The position numbers and the translations under genes are program-made. A stretch of DNA of 64,000 nt, from contig NZ_CP195847.1 of assembly GCF_051513965.1 (NCBI RefSeq), positions 1,240,001-1,304,000 on the forward strand. The letters are read 5' to 3'. Shown here one piece after another: positions 35,476 to 44,406 of this stretch. The notes under the pieces were generated by a model. The model had not been told where the DNA came from. It worked only from the letters and a program-made list of their open reading frames with translations, and did not search any database. The stretch is from Paramicrobacterium sp051513965. GTDB lineage: Bacteria > Actinomycetota > Actinomycetes > Actinomycetales > Microbacteriaceae. How positions within the stretch are numbered: the stretch's first letter is position 1; each line of letters begins with the position of its first letter.

Positions 35476-35826
35476 GGTCGCATCCGGCGTTGTAGTGTAA
35501 GTCCGGCTGCTTCCTGGTGGTGGGTGGTTACAGTTCGAGGGCGAGGCCGTCGGTGTGCTCGTGGAGGGTGTGGATGAGCGTGCGTATGGAGATAGCGGAG
35601 GGTTAGCGGCCTTCGTCGTATTGCTCTTCCTTGTGCTGCTCTTGTAGAACGGCGCCAATCAGTCGGGTCACGGAGTTCTTTCTGGTCGGGAAAGATCTGG
35701 ACTAGGTCGACGCGGCGTTTCATCTCCCGGTTGAGGCATTGGGGTTGTTGGACCAAACCTTCTTCCAGTGCTCGTGGGGCGGGGCGGCAAAGCCGGTCAG
35801 ATCGGCCAGGATCAGCTCTCTGCCGT
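35476..35826 (-). mobile_element. Remnant of an IS256-family insertion sequence (right end)
   Basis: Contains the 3' end of a mutator-type transposase plus about 50 nt of downstream sequence that ends GCCGGATGCGACC on the minus strand, resembling the terminal region of IS256-type elements. The left two thirds of the element are gone and no intact terminal repeat pair is visible. Confidence 0.55.
35528..35826 (-). pseudogene. IS256-family (mutator) transposase, C-terminal fragment, frameshifted
   Basis: Three reading frames on the minus strand together give the family's C-terminus: ADLTGFAAPPHEHWKKVWSN with NP following, then, after a small deletion, LNREMKRRVDLVQIFPD, then in a third frame SVTRLIGAVLQEQHKEEQYD. 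The normal sequence continues NNP-IERLNRE, so about 4 nt are lost at the first junction. An in-frame stop follows the third block. The N-terminal DDE residues are missing. It is dead and cannot transpose on its own. Confidence 0.8.
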
Positions 35827-36023
35827 ACGTTCGTGAGTAGATACGTGATGAGAACCGGTGCGGATCTCATGCGGGGATCCCACAACGATAGCGGGCTCGG
35901 GTCGGTGGCGGTGGCGGTGGCTTGTTGAGCGGGAAGCTGCTGCGAGGGGAGCACACGGGGAGAGCTCTGAACGGAGAACCCCAGCGGCTCGCTGGCAGCT
36001 CAGCGCAAAACCGCAGGGACGAG

Positions 36024-36058
36024 GAAGGCCTCCGCTTCCATCGGAAGCGGAGGCCTTC
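36024..36058 (-). terminator. Terminator of the ctaE-qcrCAB operon
   Basis: Perfect 16-bp stem GAAGGCCTCCGCTTCC / GGAAGCGGAGGCCTTC with a 3-nt loop, 15 nt beyond the qcrB stop. In the minus direction the sequence after it includes GGTTTTGC. Confidence 0.92.
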
Positions 36059-36073
36059 GTGCCTAGTCGTGGA

Positions 36074-37690
36074 TCAGTGCTGATCGTGCGACTGGTCGAG
36101 TTCCTTCTGCGAGACCGGCGCGATGCGGTCCTCGAAGAACCAGCGTGACAGCGCGGCGCGGAAGCGCTGGCCAGCGGTGATCTTGCCGCGAGAGTTCGGG
36201 CGGATCATGAGCGGCTTGTAGCTGTCGTGGCTGACGAGCTTCCAGAGCTCGTACTCGTCGAGCGGCTGGTGCACCTCGATGTACTCGCCTCCAGGGAGAC
36301 GAACGATGCGACCGGACTCGTAGCCGTGGAGAGCGATCTCGCGGTCCTTCTTCTGAAGTGCGATGCAGATGCGCTTCGTCACGAAGTAGGCGATGAACGG
36401 ACCGACGACCAGCATGAACTGGAGAGCATGGATGACGCCTTCCATTGTGAGCTGGAAGTGAGTGGCCATGAGGTCAGAGCTGGCCGCAGCCCAGAGAGCC
36501 GCGTAGAAGGTGACTCCCGCTGCGCCGATCGCAGTGCGAGTAGGCGCGTTACGAGGGCGGTCCAGGATGTGGTGCTCTCGCTGGTCACCAGTGATCCACG
36601 CCTCGATGAAGGGGTAGATCAGCACAGCCACGATGAAGAGGCCGAGCACGAGAACCGGCAGGATGATGTTGAACGACCAGGTGTGGTTCAACCAGACGAA
36701 CTCGAGGTGCGGAGGAACCAGACGCAGGGCGCCGTCTGCGAATCCGATGTACCAGTCAGGCTGGGTACCGGCCGAGACCGGCGACGGGTCGTACGGACCG
36801 TAGTTCCAGATCGCGTTGATGCTGAACAGCGAGCCGATCAGGGCGATAACACCGAAGACGATGAAGAAGAAGCCACCGGCCTTAGCGGCATATACCGGAA
36901 GGACGGGGAAGCCGACGACGTTGCGCTGGGTCTTTCCCGGTCCAGGGTACTGCGTGTGCTTGTGGATCACGACGAACATCAGGTGAAGTGCGATGAACAG
37001 AACGACGATCGCTGGGAGCAGCAGAATGTGCAACGTGTACAGGCGTCCGACGATCTGATCACCGGGGAATTCGCCTCCGAAGAGAAGGTAGGACGTCCAG
37101 GTTCCAATGAGAGGAAGGCCCTTGATCATTCCGTCGATGATTCGGAGACCGTTACCCGAAAGGAGGTCGTCAGGCAGCGAGTAGCCGGTGAAGCCCTCAG
37201 CCATCGCGAGGATGAAGAGGACGAAGCCGATCACCCAGTTCAGCTCACGCGGCTTGCGGAATGCTCCTGTAAAGAAGATGCGGAGCATGTGCAGGCCGAT
37301 GGAGGCGACGAAAAGCAGCGCTGCCCAGTGGTGAATCTGACGCATCAGAAGACCACCGCGGATGTCGAACGAGATGTCGAGGGTCGACGCCATCGCCGCC
37401 GACATCTCGACGCCCTTCAGCGGGACGAACGAGCCATCGTACTCGACCGGAGCCATCGACGCCTGGAAGAAGAACGTCAGGAACGACCCGGAAAGGAGGA
37501 TGACGACGAAGCTGTAAAGCGCGACCTCACCGAGGAGGAACGACCAGTGGTCAGGGAAGACCTTGCGCCCGAATTCCTTGACGGCGGCTGAAATGCTGGT
37601 GCGCTCGTCGATGTAGTTGGCTGCTGCGGCTGTGAAGCCTCCGGACTTCGCCGGGGCAGACGAGGACGATTGCGTTGTCGTGGTGCTCAA
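36074..37690 (-). CDS. qcrB: Cytochrome bc1 complex cytochrome b subunit QcrB
   Basis: Quinol-oxidising subunit of the actinobacterial bc1 complex that forms a supercomplex with the aa3 oxidase. The 538-residue protein has the haem b helices (IHHWAALLFVASIGLHMLR; LYTLHILLLPAIVVLFIALHL), the quinol-site region around GFTGYSLPDDLLSG and DPSPVSAGTQPDWYIGF, and the actinobacterial C-terminal extension of about 130 residues. The start is a TTG whose last bases overlap the qcrA stop (TTGA). Confidence 0.97.
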   Translation of the reverse strand: MSTTTTQSSSSAPAKSGGFTAAAANYIDERTSISAAVKEFGRKVFPDHWSFLLGEVALYSFVVILLSGSFLTFFFQASMAPVEYDGSFVPLKGVEMSAAMASTLDISFDIRGGLLMRQIHHWAALLFVASIGLHMLRIFFTGAFRKPRELNWVIGFVLFILAMAEGFTGYSLPDDLLSGNGLRIIDGMIKGLPLIGTWTSYLLFGGEFPGDQIVGRLYTLHILLLPAIVVLFIALHLMFVVIHKHTQYPGPGKTQRNVVGFPVLPVYAAKAGGFFFIVFGVIALIGSLFSINAIWNYGPYDPSPVSAGTQPDWYIGFADGALRLVPPHLEFVWLNHTWSFNIILPVLVLGLFIVAVLIYPFIEAWITGDQREHHILDRPRNAPTRTAIGAAGVTFYAALWAAASSDLMATHFQLTMEGVIHALQFMLVVGPFIAYFVTKRICIALQKKDREIALHGYESGRIVRLPGGEYIEVHQPLDEYELWKLVSHDSYKPLMIRPNSRGKITAGQRFRAALSRWFFEDRIAPVSQKELDQSHDQH

Positions 37691-38775
37691 TGACGCTCCC
37701 AGAAGCTCGGTCCGACAGGCTCGGTGAAGTCACTCTGCGCGACGAGGTATCCCTCGTCGTCAACCGTGATGGGGAGCTGCGGAAGAGGACGTGCGGCCGG
37801 CCCGAAGATGACGGCACAGTGGTTTGTGACGTCGAACTGCGACTGGTGGCAGGGGCACAGCAGGTGGTGAGTACGCTGCTCGTAGAGCGCAACGGGGCAT
37901 CCGACGTGGGTGCATACCTTTGAGTAGGCGACGATCCCATCGTAGGACCAGGTCTTCCGGTCCTCGCGCTCCTTGAGCTGGTCGGGCTGAAGGCGCATGA
38001 GCAGGACGATGGCCTTGGCCTTCTCGTCGAGCATTCCGTCGCTGTGGCTCATCTCCGAGAGACCCTCGGGGATCACGTGGAATGCAGAACCGTACGTGAC
38101 GTCGGCGGCCTTGATTGGGGCGCCGTCCGGGTCGCGGGTGAGTCGCTTGCCCTTCTCCCACATCGTCTGCTTAAGGAGAGCAACCGGCTCAGTTCCCTCA
38201 CCCTCAGGCGCAAGTCCACGGAAGAGTGCAACCGCGGGGAGCGGGAAAGCGATGAGAGCGCCGATCAGCGTGTTGCGAACCAGGGTGCGCCGTCCGAAAC
38301 CGGACTCCTTGTTCGCAGTGTCGAAGATTTCGACGGCCTTCGCGCGCGTCTCGTCCGTGCCGCGGACAGGATGGCGCTCGTCGATCGTCTCGTGATCGGC
38401 CATGAGTGCCTTGCCCCAGTGAACCGCTCCGATTCCGAGCGCAAGCAGGGCGAGAGCAATACCCAGACCGATGAAGAGGTTGTTCAGCCGAACGGACATC
38501 GGGTCAGCCGGATTGATCGGGAACGCCATGTACGCGGCTACGGCCCACACGCTGCCGACGATCGACAGATAGAAGAGCGTGTAGACGGTGCGTTCTGCGC
38601 GCTTCTCCTTCTTCGGATCGAGGTCGGTGACGCGCTTGCGGTGCGGCGGGAGACCCGGATTCTTGACCGCGTCGTTGCTGACGACAGCTGTGCCGACAGA
38701 CGCGCCAGGCGCCGCAATGTGGGCTGACGAGTCTTCAGCGGCGAGTTCCTTGCCGCTGTTGCCGTCCTGTGCCAT
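37687..38775 (-). CDS. qcrA: Rieske iron-sulfur subunit QcrA
   Basis: 362-residue Rieske protein of the bc1 complex. It has a long cytoplasmic N-terminus, three membrane helices (about 65-83, 99-119 and 168-187; actinobacterial QcrA has three) and the [2Fe-2S] motifs C288-T-H290-V-G-C293 and C307-P-C309-H310. The ATG at 38775 is followed by MAQDGNSG. It lies between qcrC and qcrB and is coupled to qcrB by a 4-nt overlap. Confidence 0.96.
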   Translation of the reverse strand: MAQDGNSGKELAAEDSSAHIAAPGASVGTAVVSNDAVKNPGLPPHRKRVTDLDPKKEKRAERTVYTLFYLSIVGSVWAVAAYMAFPINPADPMSVRLNNLFIGLGIALALLALGIGAVHWGKALMADHETIDERHPVRGTDETRAKAVEIFDTANKESGFGRRTLVRNTLIGALIAFPLPAVALFRGLAPEGEGTEPVALLKQTMWEKGKRLTRDPDGAPIKAADVTYGSAFHVIPEGLSEMSHSDGMLDEKAKAIVLLMRLQPDQLKEREDRKTWSYDGIVAYSKVCTHVGCPVALYEQRTHHLLCPCHQSQFDVTNHCAVIFGPAARPLPQLPITVDDEGYLVAQSDFTEPVGPSFWERH

Positions 38776-38819
38776 TCTGCTCCTTCTTACAGATTCTGTT
38801 ATGTGAGGTCAGGCGAGTC

Positions 38820-39641
38820 TCAGTTGGACTTCGCTGTGATCCACACGGTGATTGCGACGATGGCGCCGAGGCCGAAGATCCAGATGAACAGACCTTCAGC
38901 GACCGGCCCGAGCGAGCCGAGCTCATAGCCACCGACGGAAGGCGTGTTCTCGATGTACTTCAGAGCCGTGATGATGTCGCGCTTGTCCTCAGGGGAGAGG
39001 TTCGCATCGTTGAACACAGGCATGTTCTGCGGACCGGTGATCATCGCCTCGTAGATGTGGGCAGGCTCAACCCCGGTGAGGGCGGGGGCGAACTTACCCT
39101 CGGTGAGGGCGCCACCAGCGCCAGCGACGTTGTGACACATGGCGCAGTTGATGCGGAACAGCTCGGCGCCGTTCGCAGCGTTGCCCTGAGCGTCGAGGTA
39201 CTTCTCGTCAGGGATGGCCGGGCCAGGAGCGTAGGACGCGACATATGCGGCCAGGGCGGCGGTATCGGAGTCGGAGAACTGCTTGGGCTTGACGCGTGCC
39301 TGGGGGCCCTGCATCTGCAGCGGCATCCGGCCAGTGCCGACCTGGAAGTCGACAGCAGCCGCGCCGACGCCGATCAGCGAGGGACCGGCTTCGGTGCCCT
39401 CGAGATTCATGCCGTGGCATGTGGCGCAGTTTGCGGCGAAGAGCTTGCCGCCTTCTTCGATCTGCTCCTGTGATGAAGCGACCGCTGTCGGTTCGTCAGC
39501 AGACGCGGTGGCGGAGCTGAACGCAGCGTACGCGCCTCCGGAGAACAGAAGACCGACGGCGATGAGGGCGACGTTGGCAAGGGGGTGACGACGCCCCTTC
39601 TTGGAGACCTTCGCCGCTGGGGACATGCGTGAACGTGACAT
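38820..39641 (-). CDS. qcrC: Di-haem cytochrome c subunit QcrC
   Basis: 273-residue membrane-anchored cytochrome with two haem c sites, C72-A-T-C75-H76 and C166-A-M-C169-H170, which replaces a soluble cytochrome c by bridging bc1 and aa3. It has an N-terminal signal anchor (about 21-41) and a C-terminal membrane helix (about 250-268). The start may be the ATG at 39641 or the one five codons later (39626). Confidence 0.96.
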   Translation of the reverse strand: MSRSRMSPAAKVSKKGRRHPLANVALIAVGLLFSGGAYAAFSSATASADEPTAVASSQEQIEEGGKLFAANCATCHGMNLEGTEAGPSLIGVGAAAVDFQVGTGRMPLQMQGPQARVKPKQFSDSDTAALAAYVASYAPGPAIPDEKYLDAQGNAANGAELFRINCAMCHNVAGAGGALTEGKFAPALTGVEPAHIYEAMITGPQNMPVFNDANLSPEDKRDIITALKYIENTPSVGGYELGSLGPVAEGLFIWIFGLGAIVAITVWITAKSN

Positions 39642-39662
39642 ACGTGCTGTCTGCTCCGAAAT

Positions 39663-40292
39663 CTATCTGAGAACGTAAATGACGAGGAAGAGTGCGATCC
39701 ACACAATGTCGACGAAGTGCCAGTAGTACGACACAACGATCGCCGTCGTGGATTCCTTGTGACCGAAAGACTTGACAGCGTAGGCACGCCCGATCACCAG
39801 GAGGAAGGCGATGAGACCGCCGGTGACGTGGAGACCGTGGAAGCCGGTGGTGAGGTAGAAAGCTGAGCCATATGCGCTGGAGGCAAAGGTAACGCCTTCG
39901 CTCACGAGGGTCGCGTACTCCCAGATCTGACCAGCGACGAAGATCGCGCCAAGTGCGTAGGTCAGGAAGAACCACTCGACCATTCCCCACTGGGTCGGCT
40001 TCCAGCCGGTCGCACGCGACTGCATGCGCTCCGCTGCGAACACGCCGAACTGGCAGCTGAACGAGGAAGACACGAGGATCAGCGTGTTGACCGTCGCGAA
40101 GGGAACGTTGAGGATCTCCGTCTGGCTTTCCCAGAGGACAGGGGAGGTGGAGCGCAACGTGAAGTAGATCGCGAAGAGTCCTGCGAAGAACATCACTTCA
40201 CTACCGAGCCACACGATGGTGCCGACCATCACGGAGTTCGGACGCTTCAATGCCGTTGCGCCAGGGGCATAGTTCAATGAGGTGCTCGTCAC
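39663..40292 (-). CDS. ctaE: Cytochrome c oxidase subunit III CtaE
   Basis: 209-residue subunit III with five membrane helices; conserved WLGSEVMFFAGLFAIYF, GFHGLHVTGG and YYWHFVDIVWI are present. It heads the ctaE-qcrCAB operon and diverges from trpD. The GTG at 40292 lies 6 nt after a CATAAT -10 element, so the message is probably leaderless. Confidence 0.96.
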   Translation of the reverse strand: MTSTSLNYAPGATALKRPNSVMVGTIVWLGSEVMFFAGLFAIYFTLRSTSPVLWESQTEILNVPFATVNTLILVSSSFSCQFGVFAAERMQSRATGWKPTQWGMVEWFFLTYALGAIFVAGQIWEYATLVSEGVTFASSAYGSAFYLTTGFHGLHVTGGLIAFLLVIGRAYAVKSFGHKESTTAIVVSYYWHFVDIVWIALFLVIYVLR

Positions 40293-40298
40293 AGTTCC

Positions 40299-40304
40299 AT
40301 TATG
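40299..40304 (-). promoter_or_regulatory. -10 element of ctaE-qcrCAB, leaderless start
   Basis: CATAAT, 6 nt, then the ctaE GTG. Confidence 0.55.
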
Positions 40305-40420
40305 GCCGATATTTCACCGGATTTTTCACACGACGAGCCGCACGATGTCGGAGAGACTTCAAATTCGGCTTGGGATCACCAGTTAAAGAGCTTCGAATTC
40401 TTCAGAGGGAGTGTCGCCGA

Positions 40421-40426
40421 TAGGAT
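40421..40426 (+). promoter_or_regulatory. -10 element of trpD, leaderless start
   Basis: TAGGAT, 6 nt (CGGCGC), then the trpD ATG. No ribosome site. Confidence 0.6.
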
Positions 40427-40432
40427 CGGCGC

Positions 40433-41491
40433 ATGACCGATCAACTGACGTGGCCCTTCATTCTGACCCAGCTTCTCAACGGAGAGGATCTCAGCGTGTC
40501 TGAGGCGACATGGGCGATGCAGCAGATCATGACCGGTCAGGCTTCTGACGCCCAGATTGCGGCGTTCGTTGTGGCGCTTCGCGCGAAGGGCGAGACGGTC
40601 GACGAGATCGTGGGATTCCGCGACGCAATCCTTGCCGAGGCGCTGCCACTGCCCGCGAACTCCATGGCTCTGGACATCGTCGGCACCGGGGGAGATAGGT
40701 TCGGCACAGTCAACATCTCATCGACGGCGTCGATCATCATCGCGGCATCCGGAATTCCCGTGATCAAGCACGGGAACAAGGCGGCGAGCAGCAAGTCGGG
40801 ATCGAGCGACGTGTTCGCTGAACTGGGCATTGATCTGACGCTCTCGCCCGATGACGTCGCCGGAGTGCTGGAGGATGCCGGCATCACGTTCGCGTTCGCA
40901 TCCGCGTTTCATCCCGGGTTCCGGCACGCAGGACGTGCCCGTGGAGACCTCGGCGTCCCGACCGTCTTCAACTACCTGGGGCCGCTCTGCAACCCGGCGC
41001 GTCCGGAGGCTTCGGCAGTCGGAGTCGCGCAGTTAGACCGTGTTCCTCTGATCGTAGGGGTGTTCCAGACTCGTGGCGCGACCGCGCTCGTCTTCCGGGG
41101 CGATGATGGTCTTGACGAGCTTACAACCACCGGCCACTCCCACATCTGGGAGGTGTCACGCGGACTCGTGACCGAGCACGATCTTGACCCGAGAGACCTC
41201 GGGATCGCCACGGCATCCATCGAGGACCTTCTTGGCGGAGACGCCCAGTACAACGCCGGAGTTCTGCGTGGGGTGCTGGCGGGGGAGAAAGGGCCGGTCA
41301 GAGATATCGTGCTGCTCAACGCAGCGGCGGGCATGGTTGCGTACCGACTCGAAGAGGATCCCGCGCAGGCTGAGCGCAAGATGGTCGATCGGTTTGCCGA
41401 GCAGCTCGAGATTGCGACGAGGGTGGTCGATTCTGGGGCCGCCAGTGAGAAGCTCGACGCGTGGATCGCGGCATCCTCACGCCGTTCCTGA
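40433..41491 (+). CDS. trpD: Anthranilate phosphoribosyltransferase TrpD
   Basis: Transfers phosphoribosyl from PRPP to anthranilate in tryptophan synthesis. The 352-residue protein has the PRPP-binding VGTGGD, NISSTASI, KHGNKAASSKSGSSD and FHPGFRHAGRARGDLG motifs. As in M. tuberculosis, trpD stands alone next to ctaE rather than in a trp operon. Confidence 0.96.
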   Translation: MTDQLTWPFILTQLLNGEDLSVSEATWAMQQIMTGQASDAQIAAFVVALRAKGETVDEIVGFRDAILAEALPLPANSMALDIVGTGGDRFGTVNISSTASIIIAASGIPVIKHGNKAASSKSGSSDVFAELGIDLTLSPDDVAGVLEDAGITFAFASAFHPGFRHAGRARGDLGVPTVFNYLGPLCNPARPEASAVGVAQLDRVPLIVGVFQTRGATALVFRGDDGLDELTTTGHSHIWEVSRGLVTEHDLDPRDLGIATASIEDLLGGDAQYNAGVLRGVLAGEKGPVRDIVLLNAAAGMVAYRLEEDPAQAERKMVDRFAEQLEIATRVVDSGAASEKLDAWIAASSRRS

Positions 41492-41576
41492 AGGGTCTAC
41501 CCGAACCTGCGCCGACAGCGTAGTTTGAGTAGGTAACGGCCCCATTCGCCCCGTTCCTTGCTGAAGGAGAGTTCCA

Positions 41577-42578
41577 ATGAAGAAACTCATCAATGATCCG
41601 AAAGACGTCGTAGCCGAGTCCGTCGCGGGCTTCGCTCTCGCACATTCCGATATCGTGCGGGCGGAATTCGACCCGACATTCGTCGTACGTACCGATGCGC
41701 CTGTCTCCGGAAAGGTAGGCATCGTCAGCGGCGGCGGCAGCGGACATGAGCCGCTTCACGCGGGCTTCGTCGGTTTTGGGATGCTCGATGCTGCGGTACC
41801 AGGCGCAGTGTTCACATCTCCGACCCCAGACCCGATCGTCGAGGCGACGAAAGCGGTCGATTCCGGCGCTGGCGTGCTGCACATCGTCAAGAACTACACG
41901 GGCGACGTGCTGAACTTCGAGACTGCCGCCGATCTGGCCGAAGCTGAGGGGATCACTGTCGCGTCGGTGGTGACTGACGATGATGTAGCGGTTCAAGACT
42001 CCCTCTATACGGCGGGCCGGCGCGGGGTCGCGGGAACAGTCCTAGTGGAGAAGATCGCTGGCGCGGCTGCGGAGCGTGGCGATTCACTGGATGCGGTCGC
42101 CGACGTTGCTCGTCGTGTGAACTCGAACGTGCGCAGCATGGGAGTGGCGCTCACGCCGTGCGTCGTTCCACACGCGGGGGAGCCGAGCTTCGAGCTCGCC
42201 GAGGACGAGATTGAGATCGGCATCGGCATACACGGTGAGCCCGGGAGGGAGAAGATCGCCCTCGAATCCGCGGACGCAATCGTCGATCGCCTGCTCGAGC
42301 CGATCCTCGCGGATCGGCCATTCGAATCAGGTGACGACGTGCTGCTTCTGGTGAACGGCATGGGCGGCACTCCGCTGAGTGAGCTCTACATCGTCTACCG
42401 GCACGCGGTCGCTGTGCTGGAGAAGCGCGGTGTGAATGTCGTGCGACAGCTCGTCGGTGACTACACGACCTCTCTGGAGATGCAGGGGGCGTCGATCTCA
42501 GTGTTGAAGCTGGATCCCGAGCTCACAGAGCTTTGGGATGCACCGGTGCAGACCGCTGCGCTCCGCTGGGGTCGTTGA
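41577..42578 (+). CDS. dhaK: PTS-dependent dihydroxyacetone kinase, substrate subunit DhaK
   Basis: Binds dihydroxyacetone covalently through a His hemiaminal. The 333-residue protein has GGGSGHEPLHAGFVG (His57) and the substrate-binding His219 in IGIGIHGEPG. In the PTS-type enzyme, phosphate passes from DhaM to ADP on DhaL and then to DHA on DhaK, giving DHAP for glycolysis. The ATG has AAGGAGAG upstream. First gene of dhaKLM. Confidence 0.96.
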   Translation: MKKLINDPKDVVAESVAGFALAHSDIVRAEFDPTFVVRTDAPVSGKVGIVSGGGSGHEPLHAGFVGFGMLDAAVPGAVFTSPTPDPIVEATKAVDSGAGVLHIVKNYTGDVLNFETAADLAEAEGITVASVVTDDDVAVQDSLYTAGRRGVAGTVLVEKIAGAAAERGDSLDAVADVARRVNSNVRSMGVALTPCVVPHAGEPSFELAEDEIEIGIGIHGEPGREKIALESADAIVDRLLEPILADRPFESGDDVLLLVNGMGGTPLSELYIVYRHAVAVLEKRGVNVVRQLVGDYTTSLEMQGASISVLKLDPELTELWDAPVQTAALRWGR

Positions 42579-42619
42579 GCAGAGAATGACCGTCGATGGT
42601 CGAAGTCAAGGAGGAGACG

Positions 42620-43258
42620 ATGGTTAATGCCGCATGGGCGCGCGCTTGGCTGCGGGACAGCACGGAAGTTATCGCTGCCAATCGGACTGAGCTGATCCGG
42701 CTTGATCGTGAGATCGGAGACGGGGATCACGGCGAGAACATGGACCGTGGTTTCCAAGCGGTTGCAGCGAAGCTCGCAGACCTCGGCGACGATGCGACCC
42801 CGTCTGATCTGCTGAAGGCGGCGGCGTCGGCCTTGATCTCAACTGTCGGCGGTGCTGCTGGTCCGCTCTACGGAACTGCGTTTCTGAAGGCGGCCGGCGC
42901 TGTCAAAGACAAAGTGGAGCTCGAAGCGCAGGACCTCGTTTCGCTTCTGACGGCTGCGCGCGACGGAATCGTTCTACGCGGAAAGGCAGAGGTCGGGGAC
43001 AAGACGATGGTGGATGCGTGGTCGCCTGCCGTCGATGCAGCGGCAGCGGCGGCAGAGGCAGGGAGATCGCCAGCAGAGGTGCTCTCCGCGGCAGCTGACG
43101 CCGCAGAGAAAGGCGCAGCGGACACAGACGAATTGGTCGCGCGTAAGGGACGCGCCAGCTACCTCGGGGAGCGAGCGGTGGGCCACCGTGACCCAGGAGC
43201 TCAATCGACCGCATTGATCCTGCGGGCGGCCGCAGATGCCGTGAAGGGTGTGTCATGA
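42620..43258 (+). CDS. dhaL: Dihydroxyacetone kinase ADP-binding subunit DhaL
   Basis: 212-residue subunit that holds ADP/ATP as coenzyme. The Mg-nucleotide-binding Asp triad is in DREIGDGDHGENMDRG; GGAAGPLYGTAF and GDKTMVDAW are the other signatures. The ATG at 42620 is preferred over one eight codons upstream because AAGGAGG stands 6 nt before it. Its TGA overlaps the dhaM ATG. Confidence 0.95.
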   Translation: MVNAAWARAWLRDSTEVIAANRTELIRLDREIGDGDHGENMDRGFQAVAAKLADLGDDATPSDLLKAAASALISTVGGAAGPLYGTAFLKAAGAVKDKVELEAQDLVSLLTAARDGIVLRGKAEVGDKTMVDAWSPAVDAAAAAAEAGRSPAEVLSAAADAAEKGAADTDELVARKGRASYLGERAVGHRDPGAQSTALILRAAADAVKGVS

Positions 43259-43953
43259 CCGTCGGCCTGGTGCTCGTGTCTCATAGCTCAAAGATCGCTG
43301 AGGGAACCGCTGAACTCGCCGCCCAGATGGCGCCCAATGTGGAGTTGGTGCCCGCGGGGGGAACTGAGAGCGATGGGATTGGGACGAGCTTCGAGAAAGT
43401 GTCGGAGGCTATCGCGAAGGCGGACTCGGGCGACGGCGCTGTGATTCTCTGTGACCTGGGGTCGGCTGTGCTGACGGCCGAGACTGCGCTCGACTTTCTC
43501 GACGACGAACAGCGGGAACGTGTGGCGCTCGCTGATGCTCCGATCGTGGAAGGTGCTGTTGCGGGCGCCGTCGCTGCTGAAACCGGAGGCGACCTTAACG
43601 CGGTATTGAGCGCCGCGTCGCATGCGGGCCAAGGTGGACTGAGTAGCCCAGTGTCGTCAGAGCCTCTAGATTCTTCTGGACCAGACGGTCCAGAAGGCGT
43701 GATTCAACGCACCGTCACGCTGATCAACCGCGATGGACTTCACGCCAGACCCGCAGCGGACTTTGTGAAGAAGGCGAGTGGGTACGACGCACGCGTGACG
43801 GTGAACGGTGTCGACGCGAAGAGTCTTCTCGGGATCATGTCGCTGGGTCTCGTGAAAGGGAAAGACGCCGATTTGGCCGCAGAGGGACCAGAAGCAGGAA
43901 AAGCGATCGAAGAACTGGCAGAGTTGATCGAGTCTGGTTTTGGCGAGAAGTAA
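43255..43953 (+). CDS. dhaM: PTS phosphodonor DhaM fused to HPr
   Basis: 232-residue fusion. The EIIA-mannose-like domain (1-130) carries the phosphorylated His10 in VLVSHSSKIAEG and ILCDLGSAVLTAE; after a Ser/Pro linker (about 128-150) comes a complete HPr domain with His163 in NRDGLHARPAADF and Ser190 in KSLLGIMSLG. E. coli DhaM has an additional EI-like third domain; that is absent here, so enzyme I from elsewhere must phosphorylate the HPr part. It ends the dha operon. Confidence 0.94.
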   Translation: MTVGLVLVSHSSKIAEGTAELAAQMAPNVELVPAGGTESDGIGTSFEKVSEAIAKADSGDGAVILCDLGSAVLTAETALDFLDDEQRERVALADAPIVEGAVAGAVAAETGGDLNAVLSAASHAGQGGLSSPVSSEPLDSSGPDGPEGVIQRTVTLINRDGLHARPAADFVKKASGYDARVTVNGVDAKSLLGIMSLGLVKGKDADLAAEGPEAGKAIEELAELIESGFGEK

Positions 43954-43971
43954 CTGCAGGAGGAAGCTGCC

Positions 43972-44397
43972 ATGATCGATCGGGCTGATACAGGCCAGCT
44001 CGGAGGAATCATCCGCGATATCGCGCGACCCAGGGGAGACGTGTGGGCTCTTCTGACAGAACCGAAGTACATTCGTCAATGGTTCTGGGATTCCCAGCCT
44101 GAGACTGACGTGCAGTTCACTCCGGACGTTGGAACTCGGTGGAAGGTGAGCACCGGTCCCGCATCCATGGGAGGCCAGATTTTAGCCGTCGTGCCCTCGG
44201 AGCGCATTACGTACACTCTCCGCTGGACAGGAGACGATCGCACGCATGAGGTCGATATCCGGCTGCTCGATGATCCAGTCGGTGGGACGACCGTGGAGAT
44301 CAGCGAATCAGGATTCGCCTCGACGGCCGAGCAGCAAGTGCGTGTTGCCGGATGGAACGCCAGCTTGAACCTGCTCGCGAAGACGACGCTCGCTTAA
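43972..44397 (+). CDS. SRPBCC/AHSA1-like protein
   Basis: 141-residue START-like fold protein: IRDIARPRGDVWALLTEPKYIRQWF opens the helix-grip fold and FTPDVGTRWKVS, GGQILAVVPSERITYTLRW follow. Such proteins bind hydrophobic ligands or act as Aha1-like domains; the ligand is unknown. It starts 18 nt after dhaM with GCAGGAGGAAG upstream, so it is probably co-transcribed with dhaKLM, though no functional link is known. Confidence 0.82.
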   Translation: MIDRADTGQLGGIIRDIARPRGDVWALLTEPKYIRQWFWDSQPETDVQFTPDVGTRWKVSTGPASMGGQILAVVPSERITYTLRWTGDDRTHEVDIRLLDDPVGGTTVEISESGFASTAEQQVRVAGWNASLNLLAKTTLA

Positions 44398-44406
44398 TAG
44401 CACGAC

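Larger units (their letters stand above)
35116..36073. other. 958-nt gap between ctaF and qcrB holding repeats and an IS relic
   Basis: No intact gene is supported. In order it holds the ctaF terminator, a second hairpin (35195-35220), a 61-nt palindrome (35365-35425), the decayed 3' end of an IS256-family element (about 35476-35826), an unassigned stretch with three GGTGGC copies near 35904-35921, and the qcrB terminator. Confidence 0.7.

Noticed and set aside
35406..35954. 182-codon open frame over the IS relic
   Set aside because: Only its centre (LNREMKRRVDLVQIFPD) matches a transposase; the rest is out of frame, so it is a pseudogene and not a real protein.
36227..37591. 454-codon open frame antisense to qcrB
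   Set aside because: Composition is extremely rich in Asp, Glu, Arg and Val as expected from antisense of a membrane protein; qcrB is certain.
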